Assembly: GCA_946495655.1 (NCBI GenBank)
Contig: CAMMDS010000002.1
Coordinates: 92,984-148,787 of the forward strand
Source: an uncultured Clostridium sp.
GTDB lineage: Bacteria > Bacillota > Clostridia > TANB77 > CAG-508
Reading direction: 5' to 3'
Length of the DNA stretch: 55,804 bases
Both the position numbers and the translations under genes were made by a program. The notes beneath the pieces are model-generated. The model did no database searches. It saw only the letters and a program-made list of their open reading frames with translations, and had not been told where the DNA came from. Numbering within the stretch: position 1 is the first letter of the stretch; each line of letters opens with the position of its first letter. This document shows, piece after piece, positions 19,183 to 31,300 of the stretch.

Positions 19183-20524
19183 CTAATATATTATAATACG
19201 AAATCCGATATTGTTGTCAACACTTACAGGGTCATTTCCGTTACGATTAATTGTATAAAAAATATTATTATTTACTATATTAAAACGGCCTCCTCTACGA
19301 ACACAATGATAACCTGGCCTATAATGAATAGCAGTAAAATATTCTGTTGTATATTCTTGTATATTTGATGCCATATCATTTATTTTACATACTTCGTCTT
19401 GTTTAGTTCCTGTATTAGTTAAATTACTATTTATTAAATGTCCACACTTATATGCATAGTTTATATTTTTCGCTTCTTGTATATATACTACTGCTGTATC
19501 CCATGCATAACTATTCATTAAATCACTTTTTACGCTCGTACTATCTGCATATGTATTTATAGAAACTTTTGATGCATTTAATTGAGTAACAAAGTTCCAT
19601 AATGTGCCTTTTGTATATGACATAGCATCGATTGAATTATTTGTAGAAACCTTTGAAGCTGCTTTATAATTTTCCATACTTGTTCCGCTTGCGAAGCTTG
19701 CTTCATATCTTCCTATATAATATCCCCCATTTTCTTTTACACTATCTATCCATTTACTTAATTCATGTGCTGTTGCATTTATACCATCTTCTCCATCACT
19801 AGCTATTCCTTCTCTATACTCTGATAATTCTACAAAATAATCGTCGGAATTATCTGGAGTGTTTATCGGCACTTGATTCAAATAATTATCTGGTATTTCT
19901 TTGGTATATGCGGCTTGTACTAAATTTGATGTTCCATCTTCTTCAAAAGTATATCTTCCTAAAATTATTTCATTGCTAAGAGAACCATTATCCTTTATAA
20001 ATCTTCCTACTGGAATCCATACATATTGACTTCCTTGTACATTTACATCAGAAGATGCATTTACATCTTCAATCACCACTCCATCTTGTATCGTAATCCC
20101 TGTATCTTCTGCTATTTTAAATCCTTCTGGAACTACTACTTCATTTCCATTTATATCCGATAAACTTGTTTTAGTATTAAAAACTGTCCCTTCATCTCTT
20201 GCTTTTTCTATTTCACTTCTTAAATCAGCTAACGGAATTTCTGTATTTGTTGCCATATAATTTGCATATTCTTCTTCTATTTTATTTAATTCTTTTATTT
20301 CACTTTCTATTGAATCTTCTGCTATATTCTTTGTTTTTTTCGCTTGCTTTATTAATCCGTTATCACCTAATACCACACTTATTGTTACAGCTGATAAAAT
20401 TATCAATATTATTATTGTTATCCCTAGTGTTACTATTGTTATTCCTTTTGAGCTTCTTATTCTTTCTCTAGAAAATAACTCTCTCTCTCTCTCTCTCTCT
20501 TACAGCCTCAACGTTTTTCTTCAT
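19183..20524 (-). CDS. prepilin-like N-terminus plus FGE-sulfatase/C-type-lectin-like surface protein; currently out of frame at a (CT)11 tract (phase OFF)
   Basis: ATG at 20524 with RBS AAAGGAG; MKKNVEAV(RE)n then, in the other frame, LFSRERIRSSKGITIVTLGITIIILIILSAVTISVVLGDNGLI...YVWIPVGRF...GGYYIGRYEASF...GFRIIIY. Confidence 0.8.
20479..20500. repeat. (CT)11 dinucleotide microsatellite inside coding sequence
   Basis: ctctctctctctctctctctct; 22 nt = +1 relative to the required multiple of 3. Confidence 0.95.
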
Positions 20525-20799
20525 TTATATTTTCTCCTTTCGCTTTCTTTTATTTTATTATATCAATGCATTTTCTTTTGTCAAGTACTAAACTTTTTAT
20601 ATATTAATTCATTATATAGATATGTTAACTTCGTAATTTGTAAATTTATATTAACATTTTAGACTATACTAACAGTTTATTATTGAAATTTGTATATTGA
20701 ATTAAATTGGTAAAAACTATGGAATTTTTAGCCATTTTATGATATAGTTATGTATGTATTTTTAGCAGATATAATATGAAAGCAGAAAGGATTGATTAT

Positions 20800-23196
20800 A
20801 TGTCATACAATTTTAATGAGATAGAAAAAAAATGGCAAGAATATTGGGATAAAAATGATACTTTTAAAACTGATGTATGGGATTTTTCTAAACCTAAATA
20901 TTATGCATTAGATATGTTTCCATATCCATCTGGACAAGGTCTTCACGTTGGTCATCCAGAAGGTTATACTGCAACTGATATAATGTCTAGAATGAGAAGA
21001 ATGCAAGGATATAATGTACTTCATCCAATGGGATGGGATGCATTTGGTCTTCCTGCTGAGCAATATGCTATTAAAACAGGAAATCATCCAGCAGGATTTA
21101 CAAAAAAGAATATTGAAACATTTAAAAAGCAATTAAAAATGCTTGGCTTTTCTTTTGATTGGAGCAGAGAAATTTCTACATGTGATCCAAGTTATTATAA
21201 ATGGACACAATGGATTTTTAAAATGTTATATAATGATGGACTAGCTAGACTTATCGAAATGCCTGTAAACTGGTGTGAAGGATTAGGATGCGTTCTTTCA
21301 AATGACGAAGTTATAAATGGTAAAAGTGAAAGAGGCGGATTTCCTGTTGTTCGTAAAAATATGAAACAATGGGTTATGGATATTCCTAAATATGCAGAAA
21401 TACTTCTTAACGGATTAGACGACTTAGATTGGCCTGAATCCACAAAAGAAATCCAGAGAAATTGGATTGGTAAATCGGTTGGAGCAGAAGTTAAGTTTAA
21501 AGTTTCTGGTACAGATAAAGAATTTACTGTATTTACTACTAGAGCTGACACTTTATTTGGAGCTACATATTGTGTTCTTTCTCCAGAACATGAATTAGTT
21601 GATGAAATAACAACATCTGACAAAAAAGAATCTATAAAAGAATATAAAGCACAAGCTGCAGCTAAATCTGACTTGGAAAGAACAGAATTAAATAAAGAAA
21701 AAACAGGATGTTTTACTGGAGCATATGCAATTAATCCTGTTAATGGAAAAGAAATTCCAATTTGGATTTCAGATTATGTACTATCAAGTTATGGTACAGG
21801 TGCTATAATGGCTGTACCTGCACATGATGAAAGAGATTATGAATTTGCAAATAAATTTGGAATTGAAATAATTCCTGTACTTGAAGGTGGAGATGTATCT
21901 AAAGAAGCTTTTACAGGAGATGGAATTCATATTAATTCAGATTTCTTAAATGGTCTTGGAAAACAAGAAGCAATCGATAAGATGATTGCTTGGCTTGAAG
22001 AAAAAGGAATCGGAACTAAAAAAATAAATTATAAATTACGTGAATGGATATTTGCAAGACAACGTTATTGGGGTGAACCAATTCCTGTTGTATTTACTGA
22101 AGGAAATGAAATACATGTATTAGCTGACGAAGATTTACCTTTAGTATTACCAGAACTTGAAGATTATGCTCCATCTAAAACAGGTGCTTCTCCATTGGAT
22201 AAAGCAACAGATTGGGTTAATACTACATTTGAAGGAAAACCTGCTAAGCGTGAGACAAGCACTATGCCTGGAAGTGCCGGATCAAGTTGGTATTTTCTAA
22301 GATATATTGATCCACATAACGAAAAAGAAATTGCAGATCCTAAACTTCTAAAACATTGGATGCCTGTTGATTTATATGTTGGTGGTCCAGAACATGCAGT
22401 CGGACATTTACTATATTCTAGATTTTGGAATAACTATTTATATAATAAAGGAATTGCTCCTACAAAAGAACCATTCGCAAAACTTCGTCATCAAGGTATG
22501 ATACTTGGTTCTAATGGAGAGAAAATGAGCAAATCAAAGGGTAATGTCATAAATCCTGATGATATGGTAAAAGAATATGGTGCAGATGCCCTAAGAATCT
22601 ATGAAATGTTTATGGGACCAATAGATGCAGCAAAGCCTTGGGATCCAAATGGAATAGATGGCTCTAAAAAATTCTTAGACAGAGTTTGGAGATTGTTTAT
22701 AGAATCTGACAAAGTTCAAGATAAAGAAAATAAGAATCTAGACAAAGTATACAATTATACTGTAAAAAAAGTTACAAACGATTATGAAAATATGTTCTTT
22801 AATACAGCAATTTCTCAAATGATGATATTTATAAATGCTGCTACAAAAGAAGATATTCTTCCTAAAGAGTATGCAGAAGGATTTATAAAATTATTAAGTC
22901 CAGTAGCTCCACATATCTCTGAGGAACTATGGAATAGACTTGGACATAATGATACTATAACATATGAAGCTTGGCCAACATATGATGAAAGCAAATTAGT
23001 TGAAAATACTATTGAGCTTCCTGTTCAAGTAAATGGTAAAGTTAGAGCAACTATTACTATTCCAGTAGATGCTAATGAAAATGAAATAAAAGAATTAGCT
23101 CATGCAAATAATAATATTAAAACACAACTAGAAGGAAAAACAGTAGTAAAAGAAATATATGTAAAAAATAAAATCTATAACATAGTTATAAAATGA
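20800..23196 (+). CDS. leuS: leucyl-tRNA synthetase
   Basis: [20 protein letters not shown]...[22 protein letters not shown]...[15 protein letters not shown]. Confidence 0.98.
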   Translation: MSYNFNEIEKKWQEYWDKNDTFKTDVWDFSKPKYYALDMFPYPSGQGLHVGHPEGYTATDIMSRMRRMQGYNVLHPMGWDAFGLPAEQYAIKTGNHPAGFTKKNIETFKKQLKMLGFSFDWSREISTCDPSYYKWTQWIFKMLYNDGLARLIEMPVNWCEGLGCVLSNDEVINGKSERGGFPVVRKNMKQWVMDIPKYAEILLNGLDDLDWPESTKEIQRNWIGKSVGAEVKFKVSGTDKEFTVFTTRADTLFGATYCVLSPEHELVDEITTSDKKESIKEYKAQAAAKSDLERTELNKEKTGCFTGAYAINPVNGKEIPIWISDYVLSSYGTGAIMAVPAHDERDYEFANKFGIEIIPVLEGGDVSKEAFTGDGIHINSDFLNGLGKQEAIDKMIAWLEEKGIGTKKINYKLREWIFARQRYWGEPIPVVFTEGNEIHVLADEDLPLVLPELEDYAPSKTGASPLDKATDWVNTTFEGKPAKRETSTMPGSAGSSWYFLRYIDPHNEKEIADPKLLKHWMPVDLYVGGPEHAVGHLLYSRFWNNYLYNKGIAPTKEPFAKLRHQGMILGSNGEKMSKSKGNVINPDDMVKEYGADALRIYEMFMGPIDAAKPWDPNGIDGSKKFLDRVWRLFIESDKVQDKENKNLDKVYNYTVKKVTNDYENMFFNTAISQMMIFINAATKEDILPKEYAEGFIKLLSPVAPHISEELWNRLGHNDTITYEAWPTYDESKLVENTIELPVQVNGKVRATITIPVDANENEIKELAHANNNIKTQLEGKTVVKEIYVKNKIYNIVIK

Positions 23197-23227
23197 TAAA
23201 TTGGGGACAGACCCCAATTTATCATTT
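23191..23227 (+). repeat. GGGAC-core palindromic repeat, class 1 copy e
   Basis: aaatgataaattggggacagaccccaatttatcattt (arm variant with compensatory change GATAAATT/AATTTATC). Confidence 0.9.
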
Positions 23228-23325
23228 GTAATAATTATGTAACAAAAAAGTAATATTATTGTAATATTACTTTTTAGCTTTTTGTAGTATAATGTTGATA
23301 TATGAATTACTAAGGAGAAATACGT

Positions 23326-24402
23326 ATGAGTATTGAATCAGAATTAAAAAAAGATGGAATAACTGTTATTGATAAATTAGATACACTTAGTATTAATACT
23401 ATTTCAAGGGATATAGCAGAAAAAATATGTAATGCTTTTCCTGAACAAAACTTTATTTTTCAGAATTTATTTATCGCATTATCTAGAATTCCTATGTATA
23501 TAGCTGATATTCCAGATGGTTTTGCAGAAGCAACATATTTTTACAAAAATTCTTCTATGTACTTTAAGCAAGGACTTAGTTTAGAAGAATTAGAAAAATT
23601 TGCTGTACATGAATTTATTCATTATCTACAGGAAATCAAAGATAAGAGAGGAAATCTAGTAAGATTAGGCTTATGTGATTTCGGTGATTTAAAAATCTGT
23701 GGTATGGGATTAAATGAGGGCGCTGTGCAACTTATGGCTTCTAAAGCTATAAACTCTCAAGAAGAAATAGTTAAATATTATGGTATTTCATTACCTACAA
23801 CAAGTCCATCATATTATCCAATTTTATGCAATTTGGTTAAACAAATGGCTTATGTTACTGGTGATGATATTTTATATGATAGTACTTTTTATGGTTCTAG
23901 TACATTTAAAGAAGTCTTTTCTAGTTTATGTGGACTTAATAACTTTTTAAAAATACAAACAAACTTAGATAAAATAATGGAAACAGAAGAAAAAGCTATA
24001 AAACTTAATAACAAATTAATGAGTGATGATTGTGAAGGAATGAAAGCACACAAAATAGCTAAAAAAATAGATGTTTGTAAAGAAAAAATCAAAAATCTTT
24101 TCTTTGAAACTCAAAACCTTATTTATTCATCATATTTCAATAATCAGTTTAATAAAATAGCAACTACCGCAGAGATAGATGAATATAGAGTTAGATTATA
24201 TAATTACAAAAACTATATTGGAATTTCTGATACTTATTCAGATTTTAATGAATTCTACATTAATAAAATGATGGATTTAGATGCTAAATATGAAAGTATA
24301 ATGAATAATACAAGCATTACTGTGGTAAGTAATTCTAAAATAGCATCATTCTTTAGAAAAATAAGAGCAATTTTAAGTGCTAGTGTAGAGCTTAAAAAAT
24401 AA
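23326..24402 (+). CDS. putative HExxH zinc metallopeptidase-like protein, unknown family
   Basis: LEELEKFAVHEFIHYLQEIKDKRGN contains HEFIH; no further family recognised. Confidence 0.6.
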   Translation: MSIESELKKDGITVIDKLDTLSINTISRDIAEKICNAFPEQNFIFQNLFIALSRIPMYIADIPDGFAEATYFYKNSSMYFKQGLSLEELEKFAVHEFIHYLQEIKDKRGNLVRLGLCDFGDLKICGMGLNEGAVQLMASKAINSQEEIVKYYGISLPTTSPSYYPILCNLVKQMAYVTGDDILYDSTFYGSSTFKEVFSSLCGLNNFLKIQTNLDKIMETEEKAIKLNNKLMSDDCEGMKAHKIAKKIDVCKEKIKNLFFETQNLIYSSYFNNQFNKIATTAEIDEYRVRLYNYKNYIGISDTYSDFNEFYINKMMDLDAKYESIMNNTSITVVSNSKIASFFRKIRAILSASVELKK

Positions 24403-24449
24403 GAAAAGTGTGCGTTAACGAAAGCAAGCTTTCAACGCACACTTTTCTT
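24401..24449 (+). terminator. strong terminator hairpin
   Basis: aagaaaagtgtgcgtt ... aacgcacacttttctt. Confidence 0.9.
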
Positions 24450-24460
24450 ATTTTAATATT

Positions 24461-25718
24461 TTACATTAATTCTTTCTTTATTGTTTCTGCTGCTTCTCTT
24501 CCAGCTCTTGCTGCCCAAGCCACTGTACCTTTATCTCCTGCCAAATCTCCTCCTGCATATACTTTATCCATTGAAGTTTTATGATTTTCATCAACTTTTA
24601 TATAACCCCAATCATTTAATTCTAATCCCAATTTTTCTAATATTTCTTTTTCTGGATTTGATCCTACAGCCATTACTACATAATCCATATCCATCTGGTA
24701 ATTACTTCCTTCAATATTAATTGGTACTTCTCTAGTTTCTCCTTCTTTTTTTACAAGCTCGGTTTTTATACATTCTATTTTTTCTACTTGATTTTCTCCT
24801 ATTATTTTTACTATATTGTTTTGAAATAAAAATTCTATTCCTTCTTTTTTAGCCTCTTCTATTTCTTTTTCTTCCGCTGGCATTTGTTTTTCTGCTCTTC
24901 TATATATTACATATACTTTTTCTGCTCCTAATCTCTTAATTGTTCTACAGCAATCCATCGCAACATTTCCGCCACCTATTACTGCAACAGTTTTGCCTTT
25001 ATATGAAGGATGTTTTCCACTTTCTAATAATGTATTACCACCAAATACACCGTTTAAATCTTCTCCAGGAATATTCATTTTAGCTGGTATATTGGCTCCA
25101 AATCCTAAAAATATTGCATCATATTCTTTTCTTAGTTCACTTAACTCTATATTTTTGCCTAATTCTTTGTTATATTTTACCTCTATTCCTAAACTCAAAA
25201 TTGATTTTATAGTCTCATTTAATATATTCTTTTCTAATCTAAACTCTGGTATTCCATGTGCAAGAATTCCGCCGAAGTTCATTATATTTTTCATATAAAG
25301 TTACTTCTGCTCCACTTCTTGCTAAAAAGCTACTACATGTTAAACCGGCTGGTCCGCTTCCTACCACTGCTATCTTTTTTCCAGTTAATTCTTTAGTTTT
25401 TTCTATATCTTTATACCACTCATTTTTCAAAGCTTCATCAAAAACATATGCTTCTATTTTTCCAATATTTACAGGTTCTCCTTTTATTCCCCTTACACAA
25501 TTTCCTTCGCATTGTTTCATATGTGGACATATTCTACCACATATACTACCTAATACAGTTGTTTTTGATAATATGTGATAGGCTTCTTTTATATTTCCTT
25601 CTTTTGTCATTTTTATAAATTGAGGAATATCATTATTTAAAGGACAGCCTTTATTACTACATGGTTTCATTGGACAATTCAAGCAATATTCCGTATATTT
25701 TTGTATTTGTTCGTTCAT
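24461..25718 (-). CDS. glutamate synthase small-subunit-like NAD(P) oxidoreductase, interrupted by +1 shift at CGG (25272-25274)
   Basis: ORF 25239-25718 (MNEQIQKYTEYCLNCPMKPCSNKGCPLNNDIPQFI...GSGPAGLTCSSFLARSGAEVTLYEKYNEL) continues as GGILAHGIPEFRLEKN... in the +1 frame (24461-25294). Confidence 0.9.
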
Positions 25719-25839
25719 ATTTTTCCTTCCTTTATTCGTATTTCCATCTTATATAATAATATTTCATCATAAACATTGTCAAGTTCTTTGACCATTCATT
25801 CTCTTATTAGTTTAGAAAAGAATAAATTTCGAATATGAA

Positions 25840-26400
25840 TTAGACTGTAATCTCATTATATTTTCTAATTACTTCTTTCAAATCTTTCCAAAACTCTATT
25901 TTCTTATTTTCATCTCTAAGTAATGCTGCTGGATGCCATGTTGGCATGTATAGTATTCCTTTTTTCTCTATCCATTGTCCTCTAGATGATGTTATTCCAT
26001 ATTCTTTTCCGCAAATATTTTTAAGTGCTGTACTCCCCAATAGTACTATGATTTTAGGTTTTACTAAAATCACCTGATTACGTAAATAATCCAAACAAGC
26101 AGTAGCCTCATCTTCTTCAGGCACTCTGTTGGCTGGAGGTCTACACTTTACTATATTTGCTATGTATAAGCTCTCTCTTTCAATTCCTAATCCATCAAAT
26201 GCTTTATCCATTAGTTTTCCTGCTTTTCCCACAAAAGGTATTCCTTGTTTATCTTCATCTGCACCAGGACCTTCACCTATAAGCATTATATCAGCATTTT
26301 TATTACCTGTGCCGAAAACTATGTTTAATCTTGTTTTACAAAGCTTGCATTTATTACAATTATCTATTGATTCTTCTAACTCTTCCCAATTATTGTACAT
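25840..26400 (-). CDS. uracil-DNA glycosylase, family 4
   Basis: MYNNWEELEESIDNCNKCKLCKTRLNIVFGTGNKNADIMLIGEGPGADEDKQGIPFVGKAGKLMD; N-terminal extension in ORF track is repeat-derived. Confidence 0.93.
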   Translation of the reverse strand: MYNNWEELEESIDNCNKCKLCKTRLNIVFGTGNKNADIMLIGEGPGADEDKQGIPFVGKAGKLMDKAFDGLGIERESLYIANIVKCRPPANRVPEEDEATACLDYLRNQVILVKPKIIVLLGSTALKNICGKEYGITSSRGQWIEKKGILYMPTWHPAALLRDENKKIEFWKDLKEVIRKYNEITV

Positions 26401-26418
26401 TTTTATTTGTTCCTTTCT

Positions 26419-26552
26419 GAGACAAAAGGACTCACTACTTGTTTCAAATTTAACACTTTTTGGACAGATATTATAATTCCAATGATATAGTATCATTCAT
26501 ATGTATGTCCCTTTGTTTCAAATTTGAAACAAATCGTGCGTCCCCTTGTTCC
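26419..26552. repeat. GGGAC-core long imperfect cruciform repeat, class 3 copy a
   Basis: gagacaaaaggactcactacttgtttc ... gaaacaaatcgtgcgtccccttgttcc. Confidence 0.75.
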
Positions 26553-26558
26553 ACTTTT

Positions 26559-27467
26559 TTAATCCATGAAATTCTCAATTATTTCTATTTTTCTTTCTTG
26601 ACTTGTATCAATCTTAGCTTTTCCTCCTACTGGAATTACTGTTTTCTTTTCCGTATGCCCAAAATTATTTGATTTAATGATAGGGAAATTATATTTATCT
26701 CCTAAAACATCTAACAGTATCTTTTCTAATGCTACACTACCATCATAATTTCCTACCCATATTCCTTTAATTTTATCAAAAATTCCATTTTGTTTCATAT
26801 GATATAAATAATGGCTTACACCCTCTGGTGGAGTTTCTAAGCAAAATTCTTCCAAAAAAAGTATTTTATCTGTAAAGTCTATACTATAATTTCCAGCTAC
26901 CATATCTGCAGTTAAGCTTAAGTTTCCTCCTACAAGTATTCCTTCCGCAATTCCTTCTTTTATAGTGATGTATTTATCATCTGCTTGGCCGAGCTCCATA
27001 TCTCCTTTCATAAATCTTTTTACTACTTCTTCATATGCATATGGAGTTGCCCATGATGTGAGTGCTTTAAATGTTGGACCATTAAATGTAATTATTCCTG
27101 TTTTAGAATAAATTATATTTTCTAAAGATGTGCTATCACTAAATCCGCATAATGGTTTTGGATTATTTTTTATTGTTTCGTAATCTAAATATTCAAATAT
27201 AGAATTCGAATTAAATCCCCCACTAACACAAAATATCATTTTTACTTCTTTATCTTCAAACATTTCTTTAATATCTTCTGCTTTTTCTTCAGGGGTTGCA
27301 CTATATCCCAACGTTTTTTTGAAAGTATTCTTTCCAAATTTCACTTTCAAGCCAGTACTTTCCATTAAAAGTACTGAGTTATTTATAACTTCTAAATCAT
27401 CTTCATCTATTTTTGATGATGGAGCTATGACTCCAACTGTATCTCCTTTTTTTATTCTTTCAAACAT
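26559..27467 (-). CDS. LD-carboxypeptidase / MccF-like S66 peptidase
   Basis: MFERIKKGDTVGVIAPSSKI...MIFCVSGGFNSNSIFEYLDYETIKNNPKPLCGFSDSTSL. Confidence 0.9.
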   Translation of the reverse strand: MFERIKKGDTVGVIAPSSKIDEDDLEVINNSVLLMESTGLKVKFGKNTFKKTLGYSATPEEKAEDIKEMFEDKEVKMIFCVSGGFNSNSIFEYLDYETIKNNPKPLCGFSDSTSLENIIYSKTGIITFNGPTFKALTSWATPYAYEEVVKRFMKGDMELGQADDKYITIKEGIAEGILVGGNLSLTADMVAGNYSIDFTDKILFLEEFCLETPPEGVSHYLYHMKQNGIFDKIKGIWVGNYDGSVALEKILLDVLGDKYNFPIIKSNNFGHTEKKTVIPVGGKAKIDTSQERKIEIIENFMD

Positions 27468-27553
27468 TTTTTACTCCCTTTTTAGTTGTTTTAACTTGAA
27501 CTTGTTTTTTTGTATTTATATATTAGCATTATTTTACTTTAATATCAATATAT

Positions 27554-28351
27554 CTATTTCATTCCTATAAATGCACCATTTCTTCCTGACTTTTCTTTGT
27601 CTGTCCTATATGAATGGAACAAATCAGAATGACATACAGTACATATGTTACTATCAATGACATTACAATCTATTAACCCCACTTCTTTTAGTATGATTTT
27701 ATTAATTAGTGTAGTATCAATATTATATTTTTGGATTCCATTAATTTTATTACCAACTTCTATTATATCATCCAGTCTTTTAGTATAAGCAAATTCTTTT
27801 TCAAACATTTCTTTAACATCTTCATCTACTTCAAAATGGCATTTTTTAATACATGGACCTATGCAACAGATAATATCTTTTGGGTTACAATCATATTCTT
27901 GTATCATTTTTTTTACTGCTTTTTGACCTATCTTTTGCAAAGTTCCTCTCCAACCCGAATGAACATTACCAACTACTTTTTTAGCATCATCATAAAATAA
28001 TAAAGATGTACAATCTGCAGAAGTAGTACATAAAGTTAATGCTTTTTGATTTGTAATTACTCCATCTACTTCATCTAAATCTTTTACACTATTTACAATT
28101 TCAATTTTATCTGTATGAGTTTGATGTGGTTTTATAATGCATTTATAATCAATTTTAAGTGCATTCGCTACTTTTTTATAACTATCAATAAGTTCAGTTC
28201 TATCCCCATTTTTTATCTGAACATTAATATTATTTTTTCTTAATGTATAACAATGTTTTAAATTTGGATATTCTAACAATTTTCTGAATTGTATAAATTC
28301 AGTACCATTTATATTATTATGAATTATTATATCATTGGTTAAATCTTTCAT
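27554..28351 (-). CDS. pgeF: peptidoglycan editing factor PgeF (YfiH/laccase-domain)
   Basis: TTSADCTSLLFYDDAKKVVGNVHSGWRGTLQKIG; CHSDLFHSYRTDKEKSGRNGAFIGMK. Confidence 0.93.
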   Translation of the reverse strand: MKDLTNDIIIHNNINGTEFIQFRKLLEYPNLKHCYTLRKNNINVQIKNGDRTELIDSYKKVANALKIDYKCIIKPHQTHTDKIEIVNSVKDLDEVDGVITNQKALTLCTTSADCTSLLFYDDAKKVVGNVHSGWRGTLQKIGQKAVKKMIQEYDCNPKDIICCIGPCIKKCHFEVDEDVKEMFEKEFAYTKRLDDIIEVGNKINGIQKYNIDTTLINKIILKEVGLIDCNVIDSNICTVCHSDLFHSYRTDKEKSGRNGAFIGMK

Positions 28352-28366
28352 TTAATCAAATTCTCC

Positions 28367-31300
28367 TTATTTCGAAAATCTTTCAAATATTACATCCTTA
28401 CTTTCATTTCCTATATAGTTATACTCTTTTTTACATATTCCTGTATTAAAATTGCAAATTGTTTTATATTTGCAATATTCACATGGTGTATTACCTTGCT
28501 TTAATTTATAATATGGTTTTATTTTTATACTTCCTGATAAAATTTCATTTCCTATTTGTTTTATTATTTTATTTGTATATTTCTGCAAATTTTCAAATTG
28601 CTGTCTAGTTATTGTACTTGTTTTGTTCGATAGATTACCATCTTTGTCTATATACGCAGGTACCATATCAGAATTTCCCTTTTCTAATTTCTTATCCATC
28701 TTTTTTACTATATTTACATCTGCTAATATTAAACCTTTCATTTTAAATTGCTTTCTTATTTCTTCTTGCAATTTTTCTTCATCAAAGTTTTTTGCATTTT
28801 TTATACTAGGATCAATAAGATTGAAATATAGTACTCCTGCTGGCATAACGTCTTCTATGCTACAAACTGCATCTAAGTATGTTATTAATTGTAATTGCAA
28901 ACCTGCAACTACTTCATTTAAATTTATATCTTTACTTGATGATTTATAATCTATTATTCGCACATAATTACCTTCTGGAGTTTTAGCTATATCAATCCTG
29001 TCTATTTTTCCTGTAATCTCAACTTTTTTACCATTATCTAACTCAATTTCTATAGCTGGATATTCTTTTCCATTTTTAAACTCCATCTCATGTCCCATTA
29101 CTTCAAAATCACTATATCTTAAGCTATATACAATATATTTAATAGATTTCTTTATTACTTTTTTTAGTCTAGTTGATAATAGCTTATACTTTGGTATACT
29201 TATAAATATATAGTTTTGTTTTAATCCCAATTTTTCTTCGATAATATCGTCAACAATCGCATCTATTTTCTTATCCTCAATTTCTTTTACTTTAAGATTG
29301 TATTCTTGTAATTTATCAAAAAATCCATCTATTATATCATGCATAAATGTGCCAGTATCTATTGATTGTATTTTAAATTCTTCTCTTTCTGAAAGATTTA
29401 ATCCATATTTTAAGAAATATGAAAATGGACAAGCTTCATATTGTTCTAATCTTGATACACTTGTTTTTAATGTGTTTCCATATAATTTATTTAAATTAGA
29501 TTGTTCTATATTATCTGTTTCAATATTATAGTTTAAAGCTCTTAAACTACTTTCAAGTTTATTTTTCCATTTAGCGTTAGTAGAATAGTAATTAAATACC
29601 CAAAACCATTTTTCATTTATTTCTTTTCCATCTATAAATTCTCTTAAATTACTTAATAGTTCTTCAAAAGTATTTTCCTCTGTAATGATTTCATTTTGTT
29701 TTTCTATAACATCACTTTTTTCTTTAAGTTCAGGAAATATTTTTTTTACTCTATTAACTAATATGGAACTTCTTAAAGATTTACCTTCTAAATCAGATGA
29801 TGCATATGATAAATATATTTTGTCTTCAGCAGTAGAAAATGCTTTATATATATTAAAATTATCATCATATAATTTTTCTAAAGTTCCTTTAGCAAGTTCT
29901 ATTCCCTTTTCTTTTAGTAATTCTCTATCTTTATCATTAAAAAATCCTTCATTTTTGTTAACACTTGGAAACATTCCATCATTTAGACCAATTATAAAAA
30001 CAGCTTTTACTTTATGGCTTCTTGATCTATCCACATCTCCTACAGTTACTTGATCTTGTGTTCCTGGAATCTTCCCTAATCCTGTATTACCTAAACCTAT
30101 TTTTAAAATATCAGCATATTTTTCAAAGCTCACCTTTTTGTCTGCAAATAATAATACAATTTCATCAAACACATCCATAATTAATCTATAGCTTGTTTCG
30201 TATTCTTTTGCTTTTTCTATTTCTCCAATTTCTTCTAACTCTATAATTTTCTTTTCCATATTAACATCAATATGATTTTTTATCAAAAATTCATATAGCT
30301 TAGTAGTAATAGATTTGACGTCTTTTTGTTTAGTTAATTCTTGTTTAAATTCTAATAATGGTTGTACAATTTTATCTCTTATATGTAAAACTTTATTCTG
30401 TTCTTCTTCACTTTCTTTGTAAAAATTCCAATCTCCGTTATACCATTTTGATCCTTTTATCCCCCATCTTAACACATAATTCTCCAGTATATTTATGTCT
30501 TGATCTTCAATATCACTATTTAAACCAGTTTTCATAAACTCCAAAACACTTGCACTAGACCAATTTTTAGCAAATATATTTATTAATGATAAAATATATT
30601 TTACCAATATATTCTGACTTAAATCTTTTTTTTCATCTATAAACACTGGTATATTATATTTTGAAAATATTACTTTGCATAAATTAGAATAACCTTCTAA
30701 GTCTTTTGTTATTACAGATATATCTTTAAATCTATATTTATTATCTCTTACTAATTTTACGATATTTTCTGCAACATGCTCTATTTCTGAGTATTGATTT
30801 TTAGCTAAAAATAATTCTATATTTTGTATATTTGATTCATACTTTTTATATGGAAATGCATAAATATTTTCTTCTAAGTGAGCTAACTCATTATTCTTAT
30901 ATCTATACTTATCACTTAATTCTACTGGATTATCTATATGTATGTTTTCATCTTTTGCAATATTTAGTATTTTATTTAAGGTTAATTTGTTTGAATAATA
31001 TATATCTGCATCAGGTTCACTATTCATTTCTATTTCATCTGTACATACCGTTATATTTATTTCATTTGCTTTATTTAATAATTTCCTTAAAATTTCAAAT
31101 TCTTGGTATGTAAAACCAACAAATTCATCTATGTAAATATCTGTATTATCAAAATCTTTTACTAATTCTAGATTATCTGCAAGTAAGGTCAGATTATCAT
31201 TTTCATCTATATAGCAGTTTGAAATTTCTTCTGTATATTTTTCATATATTTCCAACATATCATTTAATTTTGCTTTTAAATATTTATCTTGTGTATTTTC

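Noticed and set aside
20199-20471. Leu-rich 90-aa + ORF over the pilin-like gene
   Set aside because: Antisense of a real CDS; compositional artefact like the many other F/L/S-rich + strand ORFs (44431, 40766, 39376, 5210, 53403).
20479-20500. (CT)11 as simple low-complexity noise
   Set aside because: Kept as a finding instead, because it lies between a good RBS/ATG and an in-frame prepilin leader and sets the frame.
20560-20776. T-box upstream of leuS
   Set aside because: No GGTGGCACC motif or terminator/antiterminator found.
25239-25294. Ordinary pseudogenisation of gltD, P-ATPase, rodA, HD-GYP and radical SAM
   Set aside because: All five carry a single same-sign indel at an identical CGG/GGN context with no other lesions; decay should be heterogeneous. 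Assembly error remains possible and is listed as a test.
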